DNA of 64,000 bases from the NCBI GenBank assembly GCA_949987705.1, contig OX465282.1:124950310-125014309 (forward strand), read 5' to 3'. The DNA comes from Thereva unica (taxonomy: Eukaryota > Arthropoda > Insecta > Diptera > Therevidae). The notes under the pieces are model-generated. The model did not search any database, was not told the DNA's origin, and saw only the letters and a program-made list of their open reading frames with translations. Position 1 is the first letter of the stretch, and each line of letters begins with the position of its first letter. The translations under genes and the position numbers were made by a program. Below are positions 44,891 to 57,800 of this stretch, piece by piece.

Positions 44891-46165
44891 CTACCTTGAT
44901 TGTGGGACCAATGTTAAGTGTTCTGTAGACGAGGCCACCATGTACTTTGTTTTGCTTTCGTTAATGTGCAGTCCCAGATTTCCTGCCGCTTGCTCAATCT
45001 GAGTGAAAGCTTCTTGTACAGCTGTTGTTGTTCTTCCAATGATGACAATGTCGTCTGCGTAAGCCAGTAATTGGGTGGACTTGTGGAGGATTGCACCCCT
45101 TAATGTCACGCCCGAATCTCGGATCACTTTCTCCAACGCCAGATTGAAAAGGAGGCAGGCCAGACCCTCCCCTTGTCGGAGTCCATTATAGATGTTGATT
45201 GGTCTGGACTGTGTTCCGGATACCTTTACTTGGCTTGACATATTGGTCATGGTCAACCTACATAGTCTTGTCAGTTTGTTGGGGATGTCGAATTCTCTCA
45301 TGGCTTTGTAGAGTTCTACTCTGGCTATGCTATCATAGGCGGCTTTAAAGTCTATGAAGAGGTGTTGAATTGAGTTTTGAAACTCTAGACATTTTTCCAT
45401 AGCCTGCTTCAAGGTGAAAATCTGATCAGTAGTCGTTGATTTGCCTGGGCTGAAGCCACACTGGTAATGGCCTATGATGTTTCTGGCGTATGGGGCCATC
45501 CTGTTTTGTAGGATAGCGGAGAATATCTTATATACGGTACTCAACAGCGTTATACCGCGATAATTAGTGTACGCTGTGATATCTGCTTTTTTATGTACCG
45601 GGCAGAGGATGCCTTTTCTCCAGTCTTCTGGCATCATTTCCTGTTCCCATATTGCACAAATAATTCATAAAAAACGCTTGGTGTAATGTAGGCGCTCCAT
45701 ATTTAACCAGTTCCGCTGCGATGCCGTCTGCACCCGAGACCTTGTTGTTTTTGAGCCGGCTGATGGCTTTGCTAACTTCTTCTATGCCTGGTGGCGGCAG
45801 CATAGCATTATATCAGATATTGGTGGAGCCTGCGAATCCTCAGTTAGCTCGCCATTTAGCAATTCATGAAAGTGCTCTTCCCATCGCCCCAAGATGCCTT
45901 TAGGATCGGTGATCAGATTCCCTTCTTTGTCCTTGCAGTATATGCAACGTGGTGTGAATTGCGTCATACTGCGGACTCTTTGGTAGAACTCCCGCGCCTG
46001 GTGCGGCCTTCGTTCTCTGTACTGTTCTAGCTCACAGACGAGATTTTTCTTCCCAGGCTTCATTTTTTCGTCTGTGAATTCTCTTTTCTTCTTTTCTGAG
46101 CTCTTTATAGTTCTCTTCGCGTGCCCGTGTTCTCTGAGAGTGCTGCATGGCTCGGTACGCAGCAT
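44891..46165 (-). pseudogene. RTE LINE: linker and reverse transcriptase
   Basis: The linker (45782-46165) includes EHFHELLNGE. The RT starts with VSKAISRLKNNKVSGADGIA in one frame and continues in another with DWRKGILCPVHKK, YRGITLLSTVYKIFSAIL, YQCGFSPGKSTTDQIFTL, FIDFKAAYDSI (motif A), NGLRQGEGLACLLFN (motif B) and LLAYADDIVIIG (motif C, both Asp present). The catalytic core is one open frame (44891-45637), with breaks on both sides. Confidence 0.85.
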
Positions 46166-46432
46166 TTTTACGAATTTTCATTATCGAACCATTCGTTCCA
46201 ATCTCTACGACTTCTGTCTAAGATGGAATTATCAGTGCCAATGACAATATTTTTAAGGCAATTAATTGGTCGAGGCCCGGCGTCTCATCCCCAAGACTTA
46301 GAGCGAGTTCTAATGCATGACTGTAGCTGTTTCTGGCCATTTCATTGCGTAATGCAGATGCAGCTGTGTTGATTTGAGCCTGATCAGCGGATACAAAGCT
46401 TTTCAGCGTTGTAATGCGCTCTCGTAGCACCA

Positions 46433-47165
46433 TACCAACAAGATAGTGATCCGAGTCGAAGTTGGCACCTCGGTACGTTCATACCGTCGTCAGACCCTAA
46501 TGATGGCGGCGGTCTATCAACACATGGTCTATTTGGTTGCGAGTGGCTCCATCAGGAGATACCCAGGTGGCTTTATGGATATCTTTACGCGCAAATCTAG
46601 TACTTGCAACAACCAAGTTCTTACTTGCTGCCATCTCTACAACTCGCTGTCCATTGTCATTAGTGTTTTCATGCAAGCTGTGGTTGCCGACATATTGCCT
46701 GTATATGGACTCCCGGCCTACTTTGGCGTTCAGATCTCCCAGTATGATTTTTACATCATACGTGGGGCAGGCATTAAGTTCCCGTTCAACTAATTCGAAG
46801 AATTCTTCATTATCATCATCCGGGGGCTCTTCTGTAGGTGCGTGAACGTTTATGAGGCTGATGTTCTTAAATTTACCTCGCACGCGAAGGGTGCATAACC
46901 GTTTATTGCTTTAAAGCCGATAATGGTAGGCTTCATTCTTTTGCTGACCATAAAACCTACTCCGAGCACATGGTGTTTTGCATGACAGCAGCTGTAATAT
47001 ACGTCATACTCAGGTTTTTGCAAAACACCACTCCCTGTCCATATCATCTCCTGAATGGCGGTAATGTTAGCCTTATACTTTGACAGGGTGTCGGCCAGAA
47101 GTTGTTGAGCTCGAGTTCTGTACAGAGTTCGAACATTCCATGAGAAAATTCGTATATCGTTTTGC
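46433..47165 (-). pseudogene. RTE LINE: apurinic-type endonuclease domain
   Basis: The first block reads RIFSWNVRTLYRTRAQQLLA then KYKANITAIQEMIWTG (catalytic N and E). A one-base shift near 46905 separates it from KFKNISLINVHAPTEE, VKIILGDLNAKVGRE (catalytic D and N), NGQRVVEMAASKNLVVAST, DIHKATWVSPDG and NQIDHVLIDRR. Another shift is followed by TYRGANFDSDHYLV, the final SDH box. All catalytic residues of the exonuclease-endonuclease-phosphatase fold can be seen, but not in one frame. Confidence 0.85.
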
Positions 47166-47419
47166 CTTTTTCGTTGCCGTGGTCGTCGTCGGTGATTCCA
47201 GTATACGAGGCATGTTGCTCGTTCCGTAATAATTGTTTTTTACGGGTGAGGTTATTAGCCTCACGCCAACATTACTTGGAAGGGACTAGCCCGATCATAG
47301 TAGCCTATCCTCTCTCATAGAATAGTTACCAGTGGCCACCGCTAGGAGGTTATGATCGCACTTCCATCAGTCCGAAATAGTTGCGGCTCGTGCATGTTAT
47401 GCTACATGTTATTCCCCCT

Positions 47420-50325
47420 ATTCCGCTGATGACTGACCACCGAGTAACTTATATCCCGAGTAAAAGCACGCACCCGGGTTATAACCAAAGAAAACACCGA
47501 GGGGTAGTAACATAAGGGTTAAGTGTGAATTCGATGGATTTTATTGTCAGATGTTATTCGATTTTACCGGCGGAACTCCATCCAGGATCGTTAATATTGA
47601 ACTTCTACAAAATCTCTTTCACTTTGATTATTTTTTCGTTTTTTCTTAAAAACAAACACAAATAATAAAAATATTTAGTATATGCTAATATCCACTGCCA
47701 TTTATCAACTGTTAGTATTCATCCTTCTCTACCGATGCAGGCAAAAAAAATCACGTTTACAAAGGAATTTTCTTACACTACAGTATTTGAGTTTTATATA
47801 CCTACTTTCGTTTGGCAACTTGCCGAAGTGGGGTTTAGTAGCACCTAAAAAATTGGGTTCTCCCACTAATGCAACTTTAAGTATTCTCATTTGTCCAATG
47901 AGGAAATTCATTTAATGGAATTAGAAAAAAAAAGTCAAATTTAAATTTCCTTTTTTTGTTTTGAAATTAGCTTCAAATCGTCGCAGTCTCCACCTACCAA
48001 CTTTAGTCGTTAACATTTTGTTTGGCCTTTTCATATAGTTAAAAAAACACCATTTGAAATTTACTTCTATAAAACAAATTCCAAATTGATCCCGACTTGG
48101 AATCGACCAACTGATCAAGATTAATCTATATTCGTGTTCAGTTGAATGGGTGGTGCTTGTGAGCAACTTGCTCGTGGATAATAAAGTCTCTATCCTTTCA
48201 AGGACATAGTGGTGGATGATTTTTATATCCTTTATATTAGTTGAATATATTTATTATTAATAATCTGAAAATAATAAAGTATAACTTTTAAATACAGCAG
48301 TATTGAAGAAGATGATACTCTCCTCTCCATTGGTTCATTTGGACGAAATGCTACAAATTCAATATAGATTGTAAGCCAATTCTTTTCTATGATGTTAATA
48401 TTATTTTAAGCTTAGTTTGGATGAAAAAAATCATATGTAGAAGGTGTTGTCTCATAACACAACCCAACACAATATTCGATATTTATGAGATCCAATCCGG
48501 CAGTCCTCCGATGACATACCATATTGGTTTTTTGCTGTAAGATTAAACTTTCAATAAAAAAAGGACAAAGTCATAAAATTTATTAAGCACATTAATACCG
48601 GCTATACCATAGTACTAAGCCCACTATTTAAGCTTGCAACAAAGCTCAGTTTATGGATCTCCAGATGACCTTGACCGATGCAGATCACCTGAACCGAAAA
48701 GTTGACTCAGCAAAATTACCTGCAGCAGAATAAAAAACTTAAGTTCGGTGCAAGCTTTCAAAATATCGCGTTGGTTGTTTTTATGGCCGCATCTTGGTAA
48801 TTTCTGGTTTTTTGCTCTTTTATTTCTTATTCCCTCTACTTAATAAAAGTCTGGACTTTTTTCATTCAAAAAAAAAAAAAATACAGAGAAAAAAGATTTT
48901 CATTGGTCTGCGCTCGATCTGGCCGGGAATAAAAATGCCACAGAACCCGGTCCCAGCTTAAGATCGTCATCCGGGGCTAGACTTGCGCCAAGCTTCCACT
49001 GTTCTGTATGCAACAGAAATTCAGCAAAAATCAAAGACGCAATACCGTCCAGACTGGAGGAAGTCACATTCAAGGTGGCACTGCAGCTACAATTCACAAT
49101 ACAAGCGCCGGACCCGGACCAGGTAACAAAAAGCACACTACCCTAGACGCTAATAGAAAGAAGAAGTTCATTGCTTGAGTGGCTCGGCATTGACTTAAGT
49201 TAAGAACTTGCACCGTAACGGCCAGGCGCAAGTGCGATGAGAGACTTTTTTGAAATGCAAAATTTTTGGGTTTAATGCGCCGCTGTTAAGCTCGTTACGA
49301 TGAACTTGGGCCGTGCTTATGACCGACCGTCCAAATTAGAATTTAGGTTGAGCCAAGATCGCGGTTCAAGTGCAAAAATTGCGGCTGTTCAAAACGGCGG
49401 AGTTACGTAATTCATGTGTGGAACTAGGGGAATTGTTATGCTAGTTTTGGGGTGTGGAATGTTTTTTTCTTTTAAAGTTGATTGGTGTTTAGCAGTATTT
49501 GACGGGAAAAATAAATTCTGTACAGGTAGACTTTTAGGAAACTCCAATGGGATTGTTCACCCTGTGGTGATAGGCACACACTTCAGCCCAGGAGTACGGG
49601 TGGAGGGCAGGCGCTGTTTGAGGAGTATGTTTGTACACGGCGCGGCCGATTGGTTTGAGTAGAGTTGATTTAAGTCGCATGGCTATTGCATTTCCGTAAG
49701 CTGTTATTGCTGGCCTCGTTATCCCAGACTTAAAGCACCGCTGAGTAAAAATAGATCGCTCCATGTCCGTAGTTCAAAAGTCTTATTATCCTGCTTACGA
49801 TTTGGAATATGAGAGGTATAGGCAAAAGTCTACGAGGATCCATAAGTCGTCTTAAGACCATTGTAGTTAGGCCTATTATAATACTAGACTATTTAGCTTT
49901 CGTAATGGGAGTTACGTGGAAGTCCATTAACATGTCAGATCATTCCGATCCAGAGAATCTCCCACCAATTTTCCTAAAGTTCATTATTTCTATTACCCTG
50001 TTTATAACTAAGTTCAACCCAGCTAAAAACAACCAAGGTTCGACTCAGTTATTAATGGGGGTCGAGTTGAAACTGGGTCCATTCAACTCAGATCTCCTAC
50101 CTAGGTCGAGTTGATATTTCGCCTCATATACGTGGGTTGAGTTGTAATTGGGTTAAAGTGACAGTTCCAGAGCGCAACAACTGCAAATGTTAAGGGGGGG
50201 GGGGGTCCAAAAATTTAGTGAGTTTGAACGTGGCAAAAGTCGCGATACAACTGACTTTCGAAAATATTAGAAAAGAATTGCGAGACTTAAAAATTCTGAT
50301 GTTCTGCAGTATTTGAGGCCCAAGT
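47420..50325. other. Unassigned DNA; possible small inverted repeat near 50.1 kb
   Basis: No supported gene. Around 50015-50155, AACCCAGCTAAAAACAACC and an approximate inverse GTTGAGTTGTAATTGGGTT may be ends of a MITE. A run of G (50191-50204) follows. Confidence 0.35.
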
Positions 50326-50439
50326 AAAATACGAATACGAAATACGACTCGCCCCGCCACCCAAAACTGGCACGGTACGCCTGAGTAAAAAATCTACTTT
50401 TCCAAATGCAGCGCACTTCAGGTACATATGAACCAATAA

Positions 50440-50810
50440 ATGTGCAAGAATAGTCCAAACGAAACACGGAACGTTCACTCTTTTTCTAGACTAAAGCAGA
50501 ACTGGAGCTTTAAGAAATTGTAGGACGATGAAAATGGGCAATTATCTTTGTGGCCATAAAGGGTAGCATACTCAATACATCGTTTCTCGTTCCATTGGGT
50601 AGGCTACGCAGCATTGGACATGGTTTGTACTCATTTGGGGGACCGCTTGGTATCTTGACGCTCGCGTTTTTAATGGCCGATTACAAATACATTTGGAACA
50701 GAGGCGTGCGTACGTCTGGCGAGCGCATTTTTAGATTTTGATGCCAGTAGCGGGAGCGTGCATTCCGGTGTGCCAGACGCATTTGTTCGCTTTGCATGCT
50801 AATTGGGGGT
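50440..50810 (+). repeat. Second copy of the 33.7-kb dispersed repeat
   Basis: AGTCCAAACGAAACACGGAA, GGAGCTTTAAGAAATT, TTTGGGGGACCGCTTGG, GAGGCGTGCGTACGTCTGG and TAGCGGGAGCGTGCATTCC occur in the same order as at 33790-34115. Confidence 0.65.
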
Positions 50811-51470
50811 ACGCATATGATTTTATAAAAGTTAACTAACTACATTATTTTTACTCGAAACCATAAACTTACATTTTCCAACTCATGTTGAAAGCGATCA
50901 GATTAGAGACTTGCTTTACTCTTTAAGTTATTGTATACATTGGGGTTCAAATAGTCTACAGGCTCTACAACATTTGCCTGTAGGATATAAAATGAAAAGA
51001 CATTCACAATCTCAACAAAACGAATTTTGTAAATTAATAAATAAATCAAATTATTTAAAATAGTTTTCGATTATTATAATCTCCAATGACATTTTATTCG
51101 CAAGTCAGCGACTTAGACTCATATGGGTTCGAAAAATTTAGATTTGATGTTGGGTCTACCACATATGTGAGGTGAGTCCGGACCCTTAGATTCCCCGTTG
51201 TTGGGCTGATTATTTTAATAAATTTTACATATCTATAACTGAGAATTTCAGACAGATATTCGAAGTTATGTTTTGATGTCAGTTTAACTATGTTTCCACC
51301 CAAAGTGAACTCAACTCGACACATATATCGTGGTTATGCGAATCTGTTTATACAGGCAATTCGTCTGAAACCGATTTTAAGCTTAAAAGCGTCTTACACA
51401 AAAACAAGGTATTTGAACAATTTACTTTTGAACAAAGCAAGAAGAGTACAATATTTGCTCTAAATCAACT
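50811..51470. other. Unassigned DNA
   Basis: AT-rich, no supported gene or repeat end. Confidence 0.4.
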
Positions 51471-51474
51471 AATA

Positions 51475-52091
51475 GGTGGGCAATTTTGCAAAAGCACGCG
51501 AAGGGTGCTAAGGTCATCCATGTCAAGAAACTGTCAGACACTCCTTGGTCGACCATTTGCGGTTTCGAAAATTACAAACTTTTAAGTATGTGATTTCAAC
51601 TGTAATTTGGAACGATATCTTGTTACACATAAAGTGACAAAATGTCTACAGTCAGTAGATATGGATATCGCCAAAGCCATAGAGCGAAGACACGTAATCC
51701 AAGGCTATTTCGTAAATGTGCGTGCGCGATCAATATGCCAAAGCGCCGAGGCCCTTCGATTTCCTGTATGGAAAAGCTATCGTTAACGCCGAGAAAATGG
51801 GAATTCCCACCAGTAGATCAAGCACGCCGCCGCCGAAGCTCTCAGCATTTCAGCTATGAAGGTCTCGACGAGCCTATTGCCGATCCGGCCGATCATTTTC
51901 GAACCGAATTTTATTATTTAGTGCTGGACGGCGCCATAAATGCTCTGGACGGACGTTTTAAAACACATAAAGCCGTTGAAACGCGTTTCGGATACTTGTA
52001 TCGCATCAATGATACAGGTTTCAAACCAACCCAAGAGGAAGGCCATTTGCTCGAGGAAACACTGCGCGGACTTCTTCGTCTATTAAAGTAG
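51475..52091 (+). pseudogene. hAT transposase relic (ZMYM/DUF4371-like)
   Basis: LQKHAKGAKVIHVKKLSDTP then WSTICGFENYK is the 'LKxLSxTRWxxRxxA' segment of the hAT core (the R of TRW is lost here). After a shift comes MDIAKAIERRHVIQGYFVNV, then RRRSSQHFSYEGLDEPIADP and FRTEFYYLVLDGAINALDGR, matching the 'FDYExxDxPxxDxxxxFxxxFFxxxLDxAIxxLxxRF' region. The last 149 codons are open, but the upstream part is broken and the catalytic and dimerisation ends are missing. It stops where the gypsy relic begins. Confidence 0.65.
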
Positions 52092-52094
52092 ATT

Positions 52095-53640
52095 TAAGGA
52101 ACTGTTCGGCCATCCCGTTTGTCTGCGAATGGTAAGCGGTGATCCTAATTTGGTGAGTACCCAGAAGTTTGGCAGATTAGTCTTGTGGATTCCATTGTAT
52201 ATATATGAATATGATTGAATTTATTGTTTGAAAGGTTGACTTTGTGCGTCTTGCATATTTCGACTTTTGGTAACCACGATAGAGGCCACTAATTGCCTTC
52301 TTTGCTGATCACTAGCAAGAAGAACTCATTTGTCATTGATCGGGTTGTGACACGAATACTTGGATATGACCACTTGTGCTTGAATTTGAACGCCGGTACA
52401 AAAGGCCTAGGAACACATTCCTGTTCCAGATCATACTAATTCTGAAAGTTGTATATTGGTGTCAAAACTAGCATTATCCGTGAACCAGTGTTGGGAGCTC
52501 TTGTAGTGGGTTTAATTCTTCCTCTTCTTCTTGTAATTTAAGGCAGTATTGGGAGGTCGAAGATGACCGAATGGACATTGCCAGTCACTAGAGATAAATA
52601 ATCAGCGACAAAATTCTGTTTACCGGACATGTGACAAATGTGTGAGGTAAATTGGAATATCAGATTAAGGTGTATGGTCTGAGGAGATGATCGTGCGTAA
52701 GGGTAAGGGTGCGTATTAATAGTTTGTGGCCAGTATAAACTATGAAGTTCGACTTTCAACGAAATAACGGAAGCTTTTAATCCCTGAATAAATTGCGAGG
52801 AGCTCCCGATTTTTGGGAGTGAGTGCCACCAATGATCGTTATTGTTCTAATACCTCTGCGATCGCATAATTCTGTCATCAGACTGTATTTCGTAACTTCG
52901 ACGAAATGGTTCAGCAAGAAAGCCCCTTCCACCGAAATTTTAAGTTTGAGGTATGTCACCTGACATTCAGGAGACTCAGATATTTCATAGCATGTGAGCG
53001 ATTGAGTAGATGTCTGAAAAGAGCGATGATCGATACCAAAATATCGGCCAAATTAGGAATGAATCGGTGATAAAATTTTACCATCCCGAGAAACTTCTGT
53101 ATTTTTTTGACAGAAATGGTTGATGTGAGATTAACGATATCCTGAACCTGATCTGAGGATGGAAGTTCTTGGAGATGTGGTTGCTTAAAGTTGATCTTTG
53201 ATGCACTAAAATCGCACTTTTCCAATGTTTCCGAGAAGATCTAAACTATTCTAAGCTATCTGTCAATAATTAACCTTGCTTACAAAAATGTTAAAATCAT
53301 AAATGTCCACCAATGTCCTTGATGTCTGAAGCTTTGAAACATAACGTATTTAAAAGTTCCTTGACCCACTTTTAGGGTTTTATATGAACAAAATTCCTTT
53401 AGATTTTTCAACTAAATTCTATAGTACCTAAGGTTCTAAGGTTGTCATTTCCTATTCATATAAGTACATATTAGTGTTTATAGAAATCCTGGTGGAGCGT
53501 TTTGACATGTGTTTGCTGCATTAATCTCGTATCAGCTATCAGTTTTCCTGTCATAACTTTTATGAAATTATCATCTGAACTTTTGTGGAACAAGCAGGAT
53601 AACCTCTTGCTCCCACGATCATCTACGAATATATTCTTTT
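52095..53640 (-). pseudogene. Decayed Ty3/gypsy pol (RT end, RNase H, integrase pieces)
   Basis: Minus strand in order: possible protease scrap near 53600; RT thumb VKKIQKFLGMVKFYHRFIPN (about 53100); RNase H pieces ending HLNLIFQFTSHICHMSGKQN then FVADYLS (52585-52680); integrase zinc region PRPFVPAFKFKHKWSYPSIR (about 52400); and integrase core end ITAYHSQTNGMAEQFL (about 52110-52160). Many stops, shifts and deletions. It belongs to the same broad lineage as the relic at 19.5 kb (K02A2.6-like) and is unlike the intact 26-31 kb element. Confidence 0.75.
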
Positions 53641-56600
53641 GTGATACACAAAAAATATTTGGGAAAAGTTATTTATTACCAAATTGCATAGCCTTGGCAA
53701 AAATCTCATTTTCAATGCCAAAACAATTACAACAATAACAAGAACAATGAAGCGAAAGAAAAAACTCTCTCCCCTTGCATGATCAGCAAGTTAATTTCAC
53801 ATAAACGAGGTCTACTTTAGCTCAAGTGCAATAACATTTCCCAGTGTGACATTGCCACTTCCGCAACAAAGCTCTGTGCGATCGCGCTGTTTACGTTCGT
53901 GTCAATTACAAATGGCCGCAATTACTACGGGCGACAAAAACTTATTACAAATTCTACGCAAATTAATTGGTTCTTGCCCCCGGCTCAAGGATCTGGCGTC
54001 CTTCGCTTGATGCACATGTGTATTATTCCCACACCCACCCCCCACTACGTGGACATAACAACTGCGCTGGCGCAGAGAAGTCTTCGATTCTTTCAATTTC
54101 GTTGTCCATTTTTTTTTTACTGTTGCAGGAGTAGCACCAGCGATCGCCAAAGCTAAGGCCATAAGTAAAGGCGCACACAGAGCATCGCCAAGTGCGCAGC
54201 CTGAAAGTTTAATGAGACGATTAGCATTGTGCGCATGTGCAGTGTGCTTTGTGCAGTGGGTCCCGTGCTATTTGCATACGCATTCTCATACCCATCATAA
54301 TTGCGCCAACACGACTGTGTAGATAGGTTCAGAGTGAGACTTAAGTCGGTTTCTTGCTGCAGGTTGGTTTTGTCGAAAAAACAACATTGAAAATACAACA
54401 ACAACAAAAAAAAACACTGACGACTGACGAGAGCCTTCCGTTGCCCTAGCGTCAGCGCTAGTTTTGATTCGCTACTTGTGGAATAGCAGGAAGAATGACG
54501 AGGTGCACTGCAGAATCTTACAGAGAAAGAAACGGGACAGTTCAATCACTCCTGAGAGGAGTTCGAGGTCGGTAATTCCATTCGAAGTGATCGCCCATTC
54601 CGCAGGGAGTCATAAACCTGAGAAATTATAGAATTGCATTTCCAGCATTCCTTGGCCAGATCGCCGAAACGATCGCCGATCGCGGTGGCCAATCAACGGA
54701 TCTAGCTGGCGTCTGAGTGGGTGGACGATATGCCGATTTAGTCATGAATGAAGTCGTCCAGGTGATGGGATTGTTTTTCACTTGGATTTTTGGCCCGCCA
54801 GAAGAAATAATTGACCTCAGTCGCGGTCTCAGGCAGCGAACAGACCAACAAAAAAAAATGATATGCAGTCAGTAAAATAAAATGCGAAAAGTAGAAAAAT
54901 TAACGACCGCCGCTAAAAATAACTCGCGGCGATATGGCATCGCGTCTGAATTAGTAACGTTTTATCGTCCGCGTTCAAGGACATATGACGTCACTTTCAT
55001 TTTCATCTCACCCACATTTGCGTACAAATGGCTTTGACAGTGCTGCCAGCGATGCCTGATCTATGCTGATCGATTGTCTCGATCGCAGCATTTCAATGGT
55101 GGCCCCATCGACTGGAACCATTTTAAGACTTGTCTACGTGCTATCAATTAAAGAGGCGAAGCTTTCATCGCTTACGGAATTGAAGACGACAACTGTCGGT
55201 GGCTAAGTTGTTCTAGAGTCTTTTCTTCTTCTTTGTCATTTGAATTCATTGCAAGCTTAGGACAAGCGGATTCTTCGATTTAACCAAATGCAGTTTTTTA
55301 TAAGAAATAACTAGATGACCCTGCTAGTCTACACCTCAAGCTATTAGTATTAATTGCATTTTAAAAAAATAAAACGTTTAAAAAAACTAAGAAATACGCC
55401 TTTATTTTAAAATGAACCAAAAAGTAAAAAATAATTTTGAGTGTAAAGTTTTTATTGCTGCAGCAACTTACTTAAATGTAAAAAAAGCGTGGAACGCTTT
55501 TACCTATATTCTTATTTTCTTAATACTGGAACTTTTCGTCGTTTTCGCGTAACGCTTTTGGCTGCATTTTGTAATTAAACAAAATTATTTTTCCTGGTAC
55601 GTCAACGAAATAAAGTTTGTCACGCAAACTGCACTTTGGCACTGCTTAACTGCACTTTGGCACTACTTAAAACCTACAGGCGACTTCTGAGTTTAGTCAT
55701 GACGTTTCCCGACATCGCAAAACCCTCTCATTTTCGATCGAGGTAGGCTTGGTCGAAAAGAGAGCTTGATACAACCTTTCAAAAAATTTGCAGTTTTTCT
55801 AATAATGCAATGGTTCCCTGTTTCCACTTGCTGGATAATTCCAAATCAATGAAATTGGTTTTGATACCATTTTTTAGCTTCAAAAACGCTTGATCACGGT
55901 CATAGAGTTACATATGATTTTAACATCTTAAAGTAGACTCAAATCGAATCCAAATTCAGCTTTTACATGTTTTTGAAGCGTTATATTCTGCAAAGGACTT
56001 TTTTACCCCTATATTTAGGTTGCATGAGACCTATACCAACAGCATCAACTACCGCATCTTCATTATTGCTGGACTCATTTAACACATTACCTTGGGCTGT
56101 AATTTCAAATGTTTTCGTACAAAAGGTTTTCGTAATACGGCAAGATGAATGGTAAGGTTTAGACATAGTACCATTTCGCAGAGCCTTTCCCGTCCCAACT
56201 CTTTCATGACGTGATTCTGTTTCAGAGACTGGTCCTCTCATGAGCGCTGAGACTAAGCTTTTTCATGGCGAGCTCTCTTTCAGCTCGCGTATCATATCTT
56301 TTTTTTGGTTGCGAAAATCCAAAATTAAATTCATGACTGTGTTCTGGTGTCTTGTTTACTCGTAACCTTTTGCGGCTAGTGATTCCCGTATGAAATCAAT
56401 ATTGCTAATGGCACTTATAGTTACTATCCTTGCCGCACTTGTAGGCAACAATTTCACTTCAAGATTTTCATGCATTTATTTCAAAAGTTAATTTTTTTTT
56501 GATTGTCAACTTTGATTTTCTTTAGTGGAGATACATACATCAGACCTGGTCAATGTCTCAGGTGTTTCCGTTTCAGATGGCGATAGTATTGCTAATGGTT

Positions 56601-57554
56601 CATCAAACCGTATCTTATGAATGCGCTGTAATGTCTCAAAAGCCCCGGTTCCAGCTAGTAATTACTAAAAATTATGGTGTGCCCTGTTCTGTCTGTGACC
56701 TAACCGAAACGCCTGGCTGTGGATAGGTCTTGGATAGACGAACAAAAAATCGTATGGGTCGGAGAAATCCTAACCGTTTAGCCGCTAGGGCGATTTGAAA
56801 TTTTTTTTGGTAGCGGTTTACATATTAAACTGTATTTTTGTAACCCTATTAGATATTTTCATGAATAAGGCAGCAATCTCGCAGCCAACTGTAAAAGCCT
56901 AGGTTTCAACCCACCAACTTCCAGAGTTATTACTAGTTAAAATTTTGTTTTTTTTTGACTAAAATTTCCACTTCAACCACCTTTTTCTGCAAAAAATACG
57001 TAGTTAACCAATATTTTTTTTACAAAATTGGAAAGCTTTCCTTTGAATAATCTGTGACAACTTTTACGCCACGGCCTCTAGTTTTGAAGTTATAAGCAAT
57101 TTTAATGTTGAAATTGGCTCTGTTAACTTTTAGTATAACATATGCTTTCGGAAAGCTCTTCGTTACGAGATTCTCTAAAAAAATAAACCCTGTTAGAAGT
57201 TCCTAGGTGCAAGTGGGATCTTGCAAATAGCTTCCAAAGTTTTCAAATTACATTACTGCCACTATTTATTTACTGGAAAGCAACTGCACATAGAGGGCTG
57301 AAAATTACAGATGGTGTTTATGTAGTCCCGGCAATGAACAAAAAATTTCAACTAGTTGGGATGTGGGTTTGACCCCTTCGGTCCACACGATTAACTTCCC
57401 AGTATGATGAACGAAGATGGAATAAACTGACTTCTTACAAAATAGTTATACGTTTAGCACTAGTGGAAAATTGGCTGGTATCAGAACTGATGACAAAGCA
57501 ATCCTGAGAGAAGCTAGTTGAAATAACTATAATAGTGGTAAATCAACAAGATTG
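53641..57554. other. Unassigned DNA with a 21-bp tandem duplication
   Basis: ACTGCACTTTGGCACTGCTTA and a one-mismatch copy lie back to back at 55628-55648 and 55649-55669. Minus-strand frames at 54153-54545 and 55981-56480 are open or partly open but unrecognised. A pyrimidine tract ending TTGCAG near 54127 resembles a splice acceptor, without supporting exons. Confidence 0.35.
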
Positions 57555-57800
57555 TTCTAGAGCAGTGGTCGGCAAACTTATTAGCCAAGGAGCCAAATAT
57601 GAACATTACAGCCATTTAAAAAAAAATTGGGAGCCAAATCTGCTTGCTTGTTAAGTAAACTTTTATTACACTAAAACTAAATTTCATACTTAATAAATAT
57701 TTATTAATGCGAACAATGTGCTTGCATCTCCTTGGAAAGTTTGAGTAAGCCAGGTTTGTATGTTGCTGTTTTTAAATTTAGGCATGATTCCAAGTTGTCA

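Larger units (their letters stand above)
44096..47400 (-). mobile_element. Nearly full-length, inactivated RTE-type LINE
   Basis: About 3.3 kb on the minus strand, the usual RTE length, with endonuclease, linker, RT and C-terminal region in order. It ends in an (AAG)n simple repeat (44097-44110 on plus as CTTCTTCTTC) instead of poly-A, typical for RTE. The 5' limit near 47400 is approximate. Several frameshifts interrupt the single ORF, and a 155-bp MITE sits in the C-terminal region. Confidence 0.85.

Noticed and set aside
48900..49136. 78-codon minus-strand frame and its GC-rich surroundings as a gene
   Set aside because: No similarity recognised on either strand; probably part of an unidentified repeat.
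50191..50204. G run as a G-quadruplex or regulatory site
   Set aside because: A single homopolymer run with no context supporting function.
54100..54135. Pyrimidine tract plus CAG as a splice acceptor of a host gene
   Set aside because: No flanking coding exon or donor site could be supported.
55981..56480. Minus-strand charged frames as a gene
   Set aside because: Two frames interleave with stops and no recognised domain; function would be guesswork.
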